The translations under genes and the position numbers were made by a program. Shown here one piece after another: positions 25,472-34,176 of a DNA stretch of 64,000 bases (the first letter of the stretch is position 1; the number at the start of each line of letters is the position of its first letter). Below the pieces are notes generated by a model that saw nothing but the letters and a program-made list of their open reading frames with translations, was not told the origin of the DNA and ran no database searches. The stretch is from Armatimonadota bacterium (lineage in GTDB: Bacteria; Armatimonadota; Fimbriimonadia; Fimbriimonadales; Fimbriimonadaceae), in contig JAFDWS010000002.1 of assembly GCA_018268375.1 (NCBI GenBank), positions 1,240,001 through 1,304,000 of the forward strand, read 5' to 3'.

Positions 25472-25756
25472 TTAGCCCTGGGCGACTGACGTGAGGAGGC
25501 CCCGGCTGACAACGCCCACGTACCATGGATCGCCTTCGATGTCCGGAGTTTGGTGCCAGTCGTAAAGGTAGCCGTCGACCAAATTCAGGGTGGCGAGGCG
25601 ACGGTCCAGGTCAGCGGCTGAGACCCAGACTTCGGTGAGAACGGGGTACCAGTCGGTGGGCAAGGGCGGTTGCATGAAGCGGTAGTCGTCGCTCACGTCC
25701 ACTACGACTATCTTGGCGAGGTTGAACCGCCACATATTGGGAAGGATCACCGCCAT
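25472..25756 (-). CDS. Hypothetical protein
   Basis: This 94-residue protein starts MAVILPNMWRFNLAK, with GGAGG seven bases before the ATG, a clear ribosome binding site. It is rich in Trp, Tyr and Asp (DVSDDYRFMQPPLPTDWYPVL, DLDRRLATLNLVDGYLYDWHQ) and has no membrane segment. I do not recognise it. It ends 10 bases before ruvC, so the two are probably cotranscribed. Confidence 0.75.
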   Translation of the reverse strand: MAVILPNMWRFNLAKIVVVDVSDDYRFMQPPLPTDWYPVLTEVWVSAADLDRRLATLNLVDGYLYDWHQTPDIEGDPWYVGVVSRGLLTSVAQG

Positions 25757-25840
25757 TGTTCGACCTCCATGTCGTCAACTTAGGGACGCAATACCAGGAC
25801 GCAAGGGAGCGCAAGGCAACGAATTCTTGACTTTGGTCCG

Positions 25841-26707
25841 CTATTGCCCGCCAGCGAGGTTCGGCATCTTGAAAACGCCTTCGATGCTCTCCCGGTTGAC
25901 GTCTGCGGGTAGCCCCTGGATGCCCGCTTGCTTGAAGGCATAAGGGATGAGCACGGAGACCCGCCGGTTGCTGAAATGGTAGGGATCGCTCGGCACACGC
26001 AACTGGTTGTCGGCGTGACCGGTCACGGCGATAAATTGGGCGACCGGGCAACCTCCCTGGACCAAGATTCGACGCACGGCATTGGCACGGTCGTGGCTCA
26101 AGTCGAAGTTGTCGTAACCGGGACGGTTCAAGGGGCGAGCATCGGTGTGACCATCGACGACCATCTTACGGTGCGTTTGGGCCAAGACCGGTGCGAGACG
26201 GGTCAGGATCGAGCGCGCCTGCGGCCGCACCTCCGCGCTCCCAAGTTTAAAGAACAACTCGGAGTTCATCTCGTTTTCCGTCAGCTCGATCTTGAGGCCC
26301 TCAGGCGTCATTTCGACCTTGACCGCCTTGTTCTGCTCGAGCGACTTGAGTTGTGGATCCTTTGAGATAGTCTGTACGACCTTGTCCTCGATCTTCTTCA
26401 TGACCGACATCTCGGAGCGGGCGGAACTGTCCCTGCCGTTCCTGCCGGGGGATGTGCTGATGCTGCCAGAGTCCTTGATCAAGTTCACTTGGTGCTTCGG
26501 TGTGTTCTTCTCAAAGCCGATCGGATCCTTGAAATACCCGGCGATCATCTCGCGGGTCGGTTGGTCCATGCCCATGATCCACATCACCATGAAGAAGGCC
26601 ATCATCGCGGTCACGAAGTCGGCATAGGCCACCTTCCAGGCACCGCCGTGGTGGGCGTGCCCATGCGCCTTCTTCTTCTTGATGATGATCGGGGTGCCTT
26701 CTTGCAT
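25841..26707 (-). CDS. motB: Flagellar motor stator protein MotB
   Basis: This 288-residue stator subunit begins with a basic, His-rich leader (KKKKAHGHAHHGG), then one transmembrane helix with the proton-channel Asp in AYADFVTAMMAFFMVMW. A periplasmic plug/linker is followed by a C-terminal OmpA-like peptidoglycan-binding domain (VDGHTDARPLNRPGYDNFDLSHDRANAVRRIL). It pairs with MotA, encoded 37 bases upstream, to drive flagellar rotation. AAAGGAG lies about 13 bases before the ATG. Confidence 0.95.
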   Translation of the reverse strand: MQEGTPIIIKKKKAHGHAHHGGAWKVAYADFVTAMMAFFMVMWIMGMDQPTREMIAGYFKDPIGFEKNTPKHQVNLIKDSGSISTSPGRNGRDSSARSEMSVMKKIEDKVVQTISKDPQLKSLEQNKAVKVEMTPEGLKIELTENEMNSELFFKLGSAEVRPQARSILTRLAPVLAQTHRKMVVDGHTDARPLNRPGYDNFDLSHDRANAVRRILVQGGCPVAQFIAVTGHADNQLRVPSDPYHFSNRRVSVLIPYAFKQAGIQGLPADVNRESIEGVFKMPNLAGGQ

Positions 26708-26744
26708 CAGGCTCGGGCTGCTCCTTTCAAAGTCTCAAGCGCCT

Positions 26745-27602
26745 TTAGGCCGCGTCCTTTTCCTTCACGGCCTTTTCAAGCTCCTGGAAGCCGGGCCGGA
26801 CGGAGGGGTCGATGTTGCGCCGGGCGAACTCGACGCAGGTGATGGGAGACTCGCCCCGCGCGAAGCTAAAGAGGGCGTAGCGAATACAGGTGAGATACTG
26901 GCCGCCTGAGCGCACGCGGTTGCCGATCGACTTAGCCATCGGCGCAACGATCACGTAGCCTGCGAAAATGCCGAAAAACGTTCCTGCGAGTGCAGCGGCG
27001 ACGGAGTGACCGATCGAGGCGGGATCGCCACCGATCTTCCCCATCGTGATGATGATGCCGAGGACAGCGGCAACAATGCCGACCGCCGGCATGGCGTCGG
27101 CCACGTTCTGCATGGCGTCGGCGGGAACCATCTCTTCGGCATGAGCGACCTCAAGGTCGAGCTCCATCATCTCGGAGAGGTCGTGAGGGCCGACGGCACC
27201 CGTGAGGATGACTTTCATCGTGTCGCAGAGGAAGTGGACCGCGTGGTGGTTCGCGAGGAACGACGGAAACTTCTTCATGATGTCGCTGTTCTCTGGCTCC
27301 TCCACGTGCTTCTCAAGGCCGAGGAGACCTTCCTTCCTCGCCACAGTGAACAGCTGGTACATCATCTTCAGAAGGTCGATGTAGTCCTTCTGAGCCGGGG
27401 GCGGCTTCATCAGCCCTGTAAGGGCTTTGATCGTCTGCTTGAGCACTTCGAGGCCGTTCGAGCCCAAAAAGATTCCGAGCCCGGCGCCTCCAAGGATGAC
27501 GAACTCGTTGACTTGGATCAGGACACCGATCTGGCCCCCGTGCATGAGGTACCCGACCAATACGGCGACGACGCCGACGATGATCCCGATAAAGGTGAAC
27601 AT
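26745..27602 (-). CDS. motA: Flagellar motor stator protein MotA
   Basis: This 285-residue, four-helix inner-membrane stator subunit has an N-terminal helix MFTFIGIIVGVVAVLVGYLM, a large cytoplasmic loop with conserved charged residues and C-terminal helices including GIVAAVLGIIITMGKIGGDPASIG and AALAGTFFGIFAGYVIVAP. It forms the ion channel with MotB. The gene order motA-motB is canonical. MutL is divergent, 84 bases away. Confidence 0.95.
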   Translation of the reverse strand: MFTFIGIIVGVVAVLVGYLMHGGQIGVLIQVNEFVILGGAGLGIFLGSNGLEVLKQTIKALTGLMKPPPAQKDYIDLLKMMYQLFTVARKEGLLGLEKHVEEPENSDIMKKFPSFLANHHAVHFLCDTMKVILTGAVGPHDLSEMMELDLEVAHAEEMVPADAMQNVADAMPAVGIVAAVLGIIITMGKIGGDPASIGHSVAAALAGTFFGIFAGYVIVAPMAKSIGNRVRSGGQYLTCIRYALFSFARGESPITCVEFARRNIDPSVRPGFQELEKAVKEKDAA

Positions 27603-27625
27603 GACCGATCAAATCGGGCGGGGTG

Positions 27626-27631
27626 TAGAAT
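27626..27631 (+). promoter_or_regulatory. Candidate -10 element for mutL
   Basis: TAGAAT, in the context GTAGAATGGG, lies 55 bases upstream of the mutL ATG. The same ten bases occur before the gene at 53115. Here they would give a leader of about 48 bases. Confidence 0.4.
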
Positions 27632-27686
27632 GGGCCCAACCCCGCACAATTTCTATTGTCGGCGGCGTCCCCTCAGTACGTTAGCC

Positions 27687-29459
27687 ATGCCCAACCCTGT
27701 CGCGAGCCCCCAGCCGGTCGTCAGGTTGCTCGACCCCCATACCGTCAATCAAATCGCGGCGGGCGAGGTGGTCGAAAGGCCCGCCTCGGTGGTCAAGGAG
27801 CTCGTCGAGAACGCTCTCGACGCGGGCGCGACATGGGTCGAAGTCCGGCTCGAGGACTATGGCCGCAAGCTCATCGAGGTCGCTGACGACGGTTGCGGAA
27901 TGGATCTTGAAACGGCAAAAACCTCTCTCCAACGCCACGCGACCTCAAAGATCCGCCGGGTCGAGGACCTGAACAGTGTCGCCACCCTTGGCTTTCGCGG
28001 GGAGGCGCTCCCTTCGATTGCTTCTGTCTCGAGAACGACCCTCACCACCGCCCTCGAGGACGGTGTCCGCTCCGTCTTAGCCATCGAAGGCGGCCAGATC
28101 GCTGAGCCCGGCAGCCAACCTGGGCCGAAAGGAACGACCGTCTCCGTTCGTGACCTCTTCTTCAACACCCCCGCCAGGCTCAAATTCCTTAAGTCGGATG
28201 CCACCGAGCTGGCCGCCTGTGTCGAAACCGTATCGCGCTATGCCGTGGCCTATCCCGAGGTCCGGTTCCTGCTCACCCACGGCCCGAGCGTGCTTGTCCA
28301 GACCAGCGGCTCAGGCGACTTCGTCTCGGCAGTCTCCGACGTTTGGGGCAGAGACGTCGCCAGGGCCATGGCGCCGGTGGAGTCGTTCAATGGATCCGCC
28401 CGCGTGCGCGGGTTCGTTTCTCCGCCCCACTTCACAAGGCCGACGCGAGCCTTCCAGTGGTTCACGGTCAACAACCGTCCCGTACGGTCGAAGACGCTCC
28501 AGGCCGCGCTCGATCAAGCCTTCCGCTCTCTCACTCCAGAACGCCGCTACCCGCTTGCCATCCTCCACGTCGACATTGACCCGAACCGGGTGGACGTGAA
28601 CGTATCGCCGACCAAAAGCGAGGTTCGCTTCCATATTGAAGGCGCAGTGTTCGACGCGGTGAGGAGAGGAGTGACGGCTGCCCTCCTCGATACGGGCATG
28701 GTGCCCCACGCTGAAGGCGTCGCGGCTGCGAACGCCGCGCTCCAGTCTGCGTCCGGCTTGCAAGCGCCGCTTCTCGCCACCGGCTTCTTGGAGGCTGCCC
28801 TCGATGCTCAACGGCCCCTTTCGGCGACATTCGGCACCGATCAGCCCAACCTCGGCGAGGCTGCTCAGCCGGGGCCATCGTTCCTTGTCGGGCTGAGGGT
28901 TTTGGGGCAGGTCGACGACACCTTCATCATCGCAGAGAATCAGCAGAGCCTTTTGGTCATCGACCAGCACGTGGCCCACGAGCGCGTCATCTATGAACGA
29001 CTGCGGGACTCGCGGGGCAGCGGTAAAGTCGAGACCCAAGCGCTGCTAGAGCCAGAAACGCTGCACCTCGATCGCCGGTCGGCCGAACTGCTTGGCGAGC
29101 GCATCGCCGAACTGGCCGCCATCGGCTTCCAACTGGAGCCCTTCGGTGGAGACAGCTTTATCGTCAGATCGGTGCCAGCTCTTTGGCGCGGCAGACCTCC
29201 GCTGCAAGTCCTTCGAGACCTCGCCGACGAGCTAGCGGACGGGCTCGGCCAAGGGTGCCTGACATCGCTCCGCGACGACGTCTACATCATGTGCTCTTGC
29301 AAGATGGCGGTCAAGGCTGGCGACCCGCTCGGAATGGCCGAGATGGAGCGCCTGATCCAAGACCTGGCTCTCACCGAGAACCCCTACCTTTGCCCCCACG
29401 GCAGACCGATCACGATCGTCTTACCGAAGTCAGACCTCTACCGCCGGTTCAAGAGGTGA
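27687..29459 (+). CDS. mutL: DNA mismatch repair protein MutL
   Basis: This 590-residue GHKL ATPase and mismatch-repair endonuclease coordinates MutS recognition with strand removal. The N-terminal domain has the ATP-binding blocks NQIAAGEVVERPASVVKELVENALDAGA, DDGCGM, and TLGFRGEALPSI, then the transducer domain. The C-terminal nuclease signature is DQHVAHERVIYE (starting D426), with CSCKMAVKAGD and CPHGRP further on, so it is a nicking-type MutL. The frame stays open upstream across motA, but homology begins at the ATG at 27687. Confidence 0.96.
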   Translation: MPNPVASPQPVVRLLDPHTVNQIAAGEVVERPASVVKELVENALDAGATWVEVRLEDYGRKLIEVADDGCGMDLETAKTSLQRHATSKIRRVEDLNSVATLGFRGEALPSIASVSRTTLTTALEDGVRSVLAIEGGQIAEPGSQPGPKGTTVSVRDLFFNTPARLKFLKSDATELAACVETVSRYAVAYPEVRFLLTHGPSVLVQTSGSGDFVSAVSDVWGRDVARAMAPVESFNGSARVRGFVSPPHFTRPTRAFQWFTVNNRPVRSKTLQAALDQAFRSLTPERRYPLAILHVDIDPNRVDVNVSPTKSEVRFHIEGAVFDAVRRGVTAALLDTGMVPHAEGVAAANAALQSASGLQAPLLATGFLEAALDAQRPLSATFGTDQPNLGEAAQPGPSFLVGLRVLGQVDDTFIIAENQQSLLVIDQHVAHERVIYERLRDSRGSGKVETQALLEPETLHLDRRSAELLGERIAELAAIGFQLEPFGGDSFIVRSVPALWRGRPPLQVLRDLADELADGLGQGCLTSLRDDVYIMCSCKMAVKAGDPLGMAEMERLIQDLALTENPYLCPHGRPITIVLPKSDLYRRFKR

Positions 29460-29470
29460 GGCCCCGGGCC

Positions 29471-30544
29471 TCACTCCACCCAGTCGGCGACAAAGATGTT
29501 CGTCTCGTGCGGCACCGACCCGTGTCGGTTGGACGCCCAAACCACTTTCTTGCCGTCACGTGAGAACATCGGGAAGCCGTCAAAGTCGGGGCTGGTGGTG
29601 ATCCGCTCGACACCAGTTCCGTCCTTTCGGACCGTATAGAGGTCGAACTCGCGGCCCTTCGGATCCTCGTAGTTGCTGGCGAAGATGATGCGCTTGCCGT
29701 CCGGATGCATGAATGGCGCGAACGAGGCTCCGGGAAGATGGGTGACCTGCCTCTTGTGCCGGCCCATCGAATCCATGATCCACAAATCCATGCGCTTTGG
29801 TCGGACGAGGTGCTGCTTGTGAAGATCAATGTAGTCCTGCTTGTCCTGATCGTCGTCGAACGGGCCGCGACGATAGACGATCACCTTGCTGTCCCAACTG
29901 ATAAACGGTCCACCGTCATAGCCAGCCACATCGGTGAGACGCGTCATGCCGCTACCATCGAGGTTCGCCCGGTAAATGTCGATGTCGCCTTCCCAGTCTC
30001 CGGTGAACACCATGTACTTGCCGTTGGGAGCGATCGTGGTCTCCGCGACATACCCGTTCATCTTCACGACCGGCATCAGGGCCATGCGCGCTTTCGTGTT
30101 TGGCGACGGTCCGAGGCGTTGGCGGTACAGCGCAAAGTCCGGGTTCACGCGCCAAACGTAGCCCTTGCTCATGTCCACCGCCTCTTGGGCCCCGGTGTTC
30201 CGTTCGTGGGTACTGCTGAAGTACAGCCACTGGTTGTTGGGCGTGAAATAGCTGCAGGTGCAACGCCCGAGACCAGTGCTCATGAGGGTCTTGCCGCTGC
30301 CGTCGGCTCGCATCACGATGATCTGCTCGTCCGGCCAAGGAGACTGGCGGGTCTGGAACGTGATCCAGTTCCCATCCTTGCTCCAATAGGCCTCGGCGTT
30401 TTGGCCGCCAAACGTGAGCTGCCGGATGTTGCGCAGGTGCCTCTCGCCTGGAGCGGAGGGCCATGCCTTGCTGTTCGGCCAGTGAGCAAACGGCGATTCT
30501 TGGTGTGGCACTGCCAGTAGGGCGAGAAGAAGGGCTCCGGTCAT
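29471..30544 (-). CDS. Exported TolB-like beta-propeller protein
   Basis: This 357-residue protein has a short signal peptide (MTGALLLALLAVPH). It carries repeated PD40/TolB-type blades, each with a motif like xxDGxxIxFxS: AYWSKDGNWITFQTR, APNGKYMVFTGDWEGDIDIY, HPDGKRIIFASNYEDPKG and SRDGKKVVWASNRHGS. These form a six-bladed propeller in the periplasm or at the surface. It may bind proteins or act as a lactonase-like scaffold, but no catalytic set is evident. A TAACCT hexamer eight bases before the ATG suggests a leaderless mRNA. Confidence 0.88.
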   Translation of the reverse strand: MTGALLLALLAVPHQESPFAHWPNSKAWPSAPGERHLRNIRQLTFGGQNAEAYWSKDGNWITFQTRQSPWPDEQIIVMRADGSGKTLMSTGLGRCTCSYFTPNNQWLYFSSTHERNTGAQEAVDMSKGYVWRVNPDFALYRQRLGPSPNTKARMALMPVVKMNGYVAETTIAPNGKYMVFTGDWEGDIDIYRANLDGSGMTRLTDVAGYDGGPFISWDSKVIVYRRGPFDDDQDKQDYIDLHKQHLVRPKRMDLWIMDSMGRHKRQVTHLPGASFAPFMHPDGKRIIFASNYEDPKGREFDLYTVRKDGTGVERITTSPDFDGFPMFSRDGKKVVWASNRHGSVPHETNIFVADWVE

Positions 30545-30552
30545 CTGACCCT

Positions 30553-30558
30553 AGGTTA
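30553..30558 (-). promoter_or_regulatory. -10-like hexamer TAACCT for the TolB-like gene
   Basis: TAACCT on the minus strand is eight bases before the ATG at 30544, without a Shine-Dalgarno sequence. Confidence 0.5.
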
Positions 30559-30633
30559 CTCCCGAAGAACGCCTTACTGTGCGACCTTCAAAGAACTCTA
30601 GGACAGTGTCGGCCTCCGACAACACCGGGCCGG

Positions 30634-30639
30634 TAACAT
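30634..30639 (+). promoter_or_regulatory. -10-like hexamer TAACAT for speE
   Basis: TAACAT ends 11 bases before the ATG at 30651. No Shine-Dalgarno sequence is present in the spacer. Confidence 0.45.
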
Positions 30640-30650
30640 CACGCGCTCCG

Positions 30651-31592
30651 ATGTCCGAAAAGCTCTTCTCGCAATCGACCGGCATGTTCATCGCCGAGAC
30701 CCATACCGAAGGCATGACTTGGTTCTTCAGCGTGGACCGGTTCCTCGTCGAAGGAAAGAGCAAATACCAGCAGTACCAAATCGTCGAAATCCCCGTCTTC
30801 GGCAAGACACTGTTCCTTGACTACAAGATCCAAAGCAGCTTGCTCGACGAGTACGTCTACCACGAGAGCATGGTGCAGCCCGCCATGACGACCCACCCCG
30901 ATCCGCGCAAGGTACTGGTGTGCGGCGGTGGCGAAGGCGCCACCCTCTGGCAAGCCCTTCAGCACAACACCGTGCAGGAAGCCCACATGATCGATCTCGA
31001 TGAAGAGTTGATCGGTTGGGTCAAGCAACACATGGTGGAATGGCACAAGGGCTGTTTCGACGATCCGCGGGTCACGCTCAAGCACGAGGACGCGCGCGGC
31101 TGGGTGGAGAACCACAAGGGCTTCGGCTACGATGTGATTCTGAGCGACCTACCCGGCCCCCACGAAGGCTCGCCGGCGAGGATGCTCTATACCAAGGAGT
31201 ACTTCCAGCACATTGCCGACGCTCTCTCCGATGACGGCCTGTTCGTGCTGCAGAGCGGTGCTTGCAACGAGACCTACCCATACCTCTTCGCGCAAATCCA
31301 CGCGACGCTCGACTCGATGAAGGACACGTTCCCGGTCGTACGGGGTTTCTACGGGCTGGTGACCACCTTCCAGATGCCTTGGGGCTTCATCATGGCGAGC
31401 AAGAAACACGACCCACTGGCCCTCTCCCAAGACGAGATTGCGGCACGCCTCGCCGCCCGCGGGGTGACCAACCGATACGCCACGCCACGATTCATGCCGA
31501 GCATGTTCGTCCTTCCCGAATACATGCTGAAGGCGATCGCTGAGCACGGCAAGGTCTTGACCGACGCCGAGCCTTTCCTTTGGACAGCGTAA
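30651..31592 (+). CDS. speE: Spermidine synthase (polyamine aminopropyltransferase)
   Basis: The 313-residue protein transfers an aminopropyl group from decarboxylated S-adenosylmethionine to a diamine. An N-terminal beta domain (SVDRFLVEGKSKYQQYQIVE) precedes the Rossmann methyltransferase-like core with VLVCGGGEGATLWQAL, the acidic IDLDEELI and the catalytic Asp in SDLPGPHEGSPA. ATG 30651 is chosen because the family N-terminus begins here and a TAACAT hexamer sits 11 bases upstream. Polyamine specificity (spermidine versus related amines) cannot be read from sequence. It stands alone, with no speD or speA nearby. Confidence 0.92.
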   Translation: MSEKLFSQSTGMFIAETHTEGMTWFFSVDRFLVEGKSKYQQYQIVEIPVFGKTLFLDYKIQSSLLDEYVYHESMVQPAMTTHPDPRKVLVCGGGEGATLWQALQHNTVQEAHMIDLDEELIGWVKQHMVEWHKGCFDDPRVTLKHEDARGWVENHKGFGYDVILSDLPGPHEGSPARMLYTKEYFQHIADALSDDGLFVLQSGACNETYPYLFAQIHATLDSMKDTFPVVRGFYGLVTTFQMPWGFIMASKKHDPLALSQDEIAARLAARGVTNRYATPRFMPSMFVLPEYMLKAIAEHGKVLTDAEPFLWTA

Positions 31593-31620
31593 ACCGTTTC
31601 CCTTCCGCAAACCAGACAGG

Positions 31621-31626
31621 TAATCT
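31621..31626 (+). promoter_or_regulatory. -10-like hexamer TAATCT
   Basis: TAATCT ends 12 bases before the ATG at 31639, matching the spacing seen before the gene at 18849. Confidence 0.4.
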
Positions 31627-31638
31627 CCCGCGGTCCAA

Positions 31639-31950
31639 ATGAAGTTCAGGAAGATCTATTGGGTGACCGAGCAACTCGGCTCGGACGGGACATCCACGGT
31701 CGCAGGTGTCTACACCTCGATCAACGACTTGATCGAACGCGGCATCAACTGGAAGGACGGGTGCGAGAAGCAGGCAGCCTTCCGGCTGACTTTGGCCCAA
31801 CTAGATTCGCGAAACATGCCGTTGGGAAGTTGGACATCGCCGGGGTTCGACGGGTTAGAAGGCGACCTGGCTCCCCTCGTGGCCGGCCTTGAGTTGAGCG
31901 GTTTGGACGTCGACCAGCTTTGCCAGGAAATCCGAGCCTTCTGCTCATAG
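31639..31950 (+). CDS. Small hypothetical protein
   Basis: The 103-residue soluble protein begins MKFRKIYWVTEQLGSDG and contains GVYTSINDLIERGINW and a C-terminal acidic helix. No signal or membrane segment is seen, and I do not recognise a family. The upstream TAATCT hexamer and the strong terminator at 31973 define a single-gene transcription unit, or one shared with speE, which supports a real gene. Confidence 0.7.
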   Translation: MKFRKIYWVTEQLGSDGTSTVAGVYTSINDLIERGINWKDGCEKQAAFRLTLAQLDSRNMPLGSWTSPGFDGLEGDLAPLVAGLELSGLDVDQLCQEIRAFCS

Positions 31951-31972
31951 GTTCTGGGCCCAGAGAAGCAAG

Positions 31973-32003
31973 AAACCCCTTGGCACATACCAAGGGGTTT
32001 TTT
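31973..32003. terminator. Strong bidirectional hairpin terminator
   Basis: AAACCCCTTGG (31973-31983) and CCAAGGGGTTT (31990-32000) are perfect complements around a six-base loop, followed by more T residues. It separates convergent transcription from 31639-31950 and from the lipoprotein gene. Confidence 0.9.
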
Positions 32004-32022
32004 CCTTTATCAGCTCGCCGAC

Positions 32023-33051
32023 TTACTTGCTCTGAGAGCCGCTCGCCTGCTCGGCCGCTTGCTCCGCTTGCTTCTGAAGCAGGGTCGAGAAGTTCTTCCA
32101 GGCTTCCTTGAGCGACTCGCGGCGCACCACGACTTCGCTCGTTCGCAATTTCTCAATGAGGGTCTTGCGCAGATCGTTCGCCTTGTTTCCGCGCTGGATG
32201 GCGAGGTTGCGGCGCACGCTCTCTTTGCGCGCATCGGTCAGTTTGATCGGCTCGGCCGCCGTCTTCTTATCGACGTGAAACTTGGCCCAGCCTTCAGTAA
32301 ACTTGATCCAAGGAGTATCGCCGCCTTCTGGCGTCGTCTCGATCGGCGTGCGGAGGTTCGGAGTCATCTGGTTGATCGGAAGCGGACCCCGGTCAGGCAA
32401 GTACTTGCCCTTCATGATGGCCGCGTTCGGCGCTTGGCTGAACTTCACGGCCACTTCCTCGAACTTCTGGCCGGCTTTGAGCGCTTGGTCAGCTTGCGTC
32501 TTCTTGACGTCGGTCGTCGCCAAGATCCAGCTCAGCTCGACGGCGGCAGGCTTGACGCTCGCTTCAGGGTTGCGCTTGAGCCAAGCGTCGACCTCTTCGT
32601 CGCTCACCTTGATGCCTTTCGTGATCAGGCCTTCTTGGATGAGCGAGAACCGGATCTCGTCACGGATCTGACCAACCGTCATCCCGCGCCTCTGATAGTT
32701 GTTCATGAAGTTCGGGTCGAGCTCTTCCTGGAACTTGAGCTCTTTGTCGACGTCTTCCTTGCTGGGAAGCACGCCTCCCTCCTTCGCCATTTGGGTCAGG
32801 ATGGTGCGGGACACGAGGTCCTGCATCGCCTGGAAAGCCAAGGTGTCGGACACGGGAAGCTCCACCACCTGTCCCTGGAGGACGACGCGGGCGCTGCCCT
32901 TGACGCCAAGGTAGTTGTTGAACTGGTCCACGGTGATGGGCTCGCCACCGACCGTCGCGAGAATCTCCGAGCTACCGCCTCCCTTCTGGCATCCCGCCAA
33001 GGACAACAGCACCGGCACAATTGCCAGGGGAAAAATCGTCTTGATCTTCAT
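32023..33051 (-). CDS. PrsA/SurA-like peptidyl-prolyl isomerase lipoprotein
   Basis: This 342-residue protein has a lipoprotein signal (LLSLAGC, Cys21). It is followed by a SurA/PrsA N-terminal chaperone region (ILATVGGEPITVDQFNNYL), helical segments, a degenerate parvulin-like domain (AVELSWILATTDVKKTQAD, KFSQAPNA, LPDRGPLPINQM) and a Lys/Glu-rich C-terminal helix. It probably helps fold exported proteins. Key parvulin active-site residues are hard to identify, so it may be a chaperone without isomerase activity. Confidence 0.85.
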   Translation of the reverse strand: MKIKTIFPLAIVPVLLSLAGCQKGGGSSEILATVGGEPITVDQFNNYLGVKGSARVVLQGQVVELPVSDTLAFQAMQDLVSRTILTQMAKEGGVLPSKEDVDKELKFQEELDPNFMNNYQRRGMTVGQIRDEIRFSLIQEGLITKGIKVSDEEVDAWLKRNPEASVKPAAVELSWILATTDVKKTQADQALKAGQKFEEVAVKFSQAPNAAIMKGKYLPDRGPLPINQMTPNLRTPIETTPEGGDTPWIKFTEGWAKFHVDKKTAAEPIKLTDARKESVRRNLAIQRGNKANDLRKTLIEKLRTSEVVVRRESLKEAWKNFSTLLQKQAEQAAEQASGSQSK

Positions 33052-33158
33052 GATTCTTTCTTGCCGAACGAAGTGATGGAACGGCCATGCTACCCGTTCA
33101 CGAGCCTATGGCCCGGCCTTACCTTCAACAGGGGTGCGGCAAGGAATGTGCCAACGAG

Positions 33159-33356
33159 TCAGGCTTCCAAGTCGATGTGGTGCTCGCCGTCCGAGTCGCT
33201 CAGTTCGCTGTCAAGGACGGCTTCAGACTCCTCTAATTCTTCTTCAGAGGTCTCAGAAGACGGACGAGGCTTGCCCTTTCGGCGCTCTTTGAGCCAATCG
33301 GGCCGCCTCGAAGACACTTGCGGTTCTGGCCCTCGGAGGGGGCCGATTCCGTCCAC
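33159..33356 (-). CDS. Small acidic protein after fliA
   Basis: This 65-residue protein starts at GTG 33356, with GGAGG seven bases upstream, only 14 bases after the fliA stop. The N-terminal half is basic and proline-rich (RRPDWLKERRKGKPRP). The C-terminal half is very acidic (SEEELEESEAVLDSELSDSDGEHHIDLEA). There is no family match. The strong ribosome site and tight spacing make it a real gene. It could be a FliA partner, but it is shorter than known FlgM and shows no clear FlgM motif. Confidence 0.7.
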   Translation of the reverse strand: MDGIGPLRGPEPQVSSRRPDWLKERRKGKPRPSSETSEEELEESEAVLDSELSDSDGEHHIDLEA

Positions 33357-33370
33357 TTCATACCTCCACT

Positions 33371-34153
33371 TCAGGCCACTTGTGCCGTCCCCTGCTCTTT
33401 CATAAACGTCCGAAGTCGGGCCATCGCCTGAGTGTGAAGCTGATAGACACGGCTCTCGCTGACACCGAGCACCTTGCCGATCTCCTTGAAGGTCAGGCCC
33501 TCAAAGTAGTAAAGCGCGATGACGAGCCGTTCCCGCTCCGGGAGGTTGTCCACGCCGCTCGCTAGGATACGGCGCAGTTCCTTGCCTTCTGCCTCGCCGT
33601 CCGGACTGGCGTCCTCGTCGACGATCATCTCGATGAAGTGGATGTGGTCGTCTCCGTCGCTGGTTCCGCCGACCACGTCGTCGAGACTGAAGACGCTGGT
33701 CCGGCCAGACCGCACCATCAGGTCGTCGACCTCTTCGTCGGTCATGCCCAGGTAATCGCCAAGCTCGCGGACGGTCGGGGCCTTGCCCAGCGCCGTCTCC
33801 AGCTTTTGCTGAGCTCGCTCAAGCGCCTTGAGCTTCTCACGGATACTGCGGGGCACCCAGTCCTCGTCCCGCAGCATCTCCAGGATTGCGCCGCGGATGA
33901 GGGCAATGGCATAGGTCTCGAACTTGACGTCGCGAGAAGGGTCGTATTGGTCGACGCTCTTGATGAGCCCGATGACGCCGGAACTGACGAGGTCCTCACG
34001 GTCGAGACCGTTGGGGACGTTGCTGACCAATCGGCCGGCGGTGATTTTGACGAGATACGAATAATGGTTGATAAGGTCAAACCGCGCGCGAGGATCCTTG
34101 TACACCTTGTACTCGATCCACGCCCGCTGTAATTGTTCTTGCGACAATGGCAT
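33371..34153 (-). CDS. fliA: RNA polymerase sigma factor FliA/WhiG family
   Basis: This 260-residue sigma-28-type factor for flagellar and motility genes has region 2 with NHYSYLVKITAGRL, LDREDLVSSGVIGLIKSVDQYDP and VKFETYAIALIRGAILEMLRDEDWVPRS, region 3, and region 4 with LPERERLVIALYYFEGLTFKEIGKVLGVSESRVYQ. GGAGGGA six bases before the ATG at 34153 settles the start over an in-frame site at 34180. It follows a small membrane protein and precedes the small acidic protein on the same strand. Confidence 0.95.
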   Translation of the reverse strand: MPLSQEQLQRAWIEYKVYKDPRARFDLINHYSYLVKITAGRLVSNVPNGLDREDLVSSGVIGLIKSVDQYDPSRDVKFETYAIALIRGAILEMLRDEDWVPRSIREKLKALERAQQKLETALGKAPTVRELGDYLGMTDEEVDDLMVRSGRTSVFSLDDVVGGTSDGDDHIHFIEMIVDEDASPDGEAEGKELRRILASGVDNLPERERLVIALYYFEGLTFKEIGKVLGVSESRVYQLHTQAMARLRTFMKEQGTAQVA

Positions 34154-34176
34154 TTGTGTCCCTCCGGAACCCCCGA

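Noticed and set aside
25757-25840. Near-duplicate GACGCAA pieces in the gap between motB and the hypothetical gene
   Set aside because: Only two short imperfect copies exist, which is not enough to call a repeat element.
27006-27686. Upstream extension of the mutL reading frame
   Set aside because: The frame stays open because it is antisense to motA in GC-rich DNA. MutL homology starts at ATG 27687.
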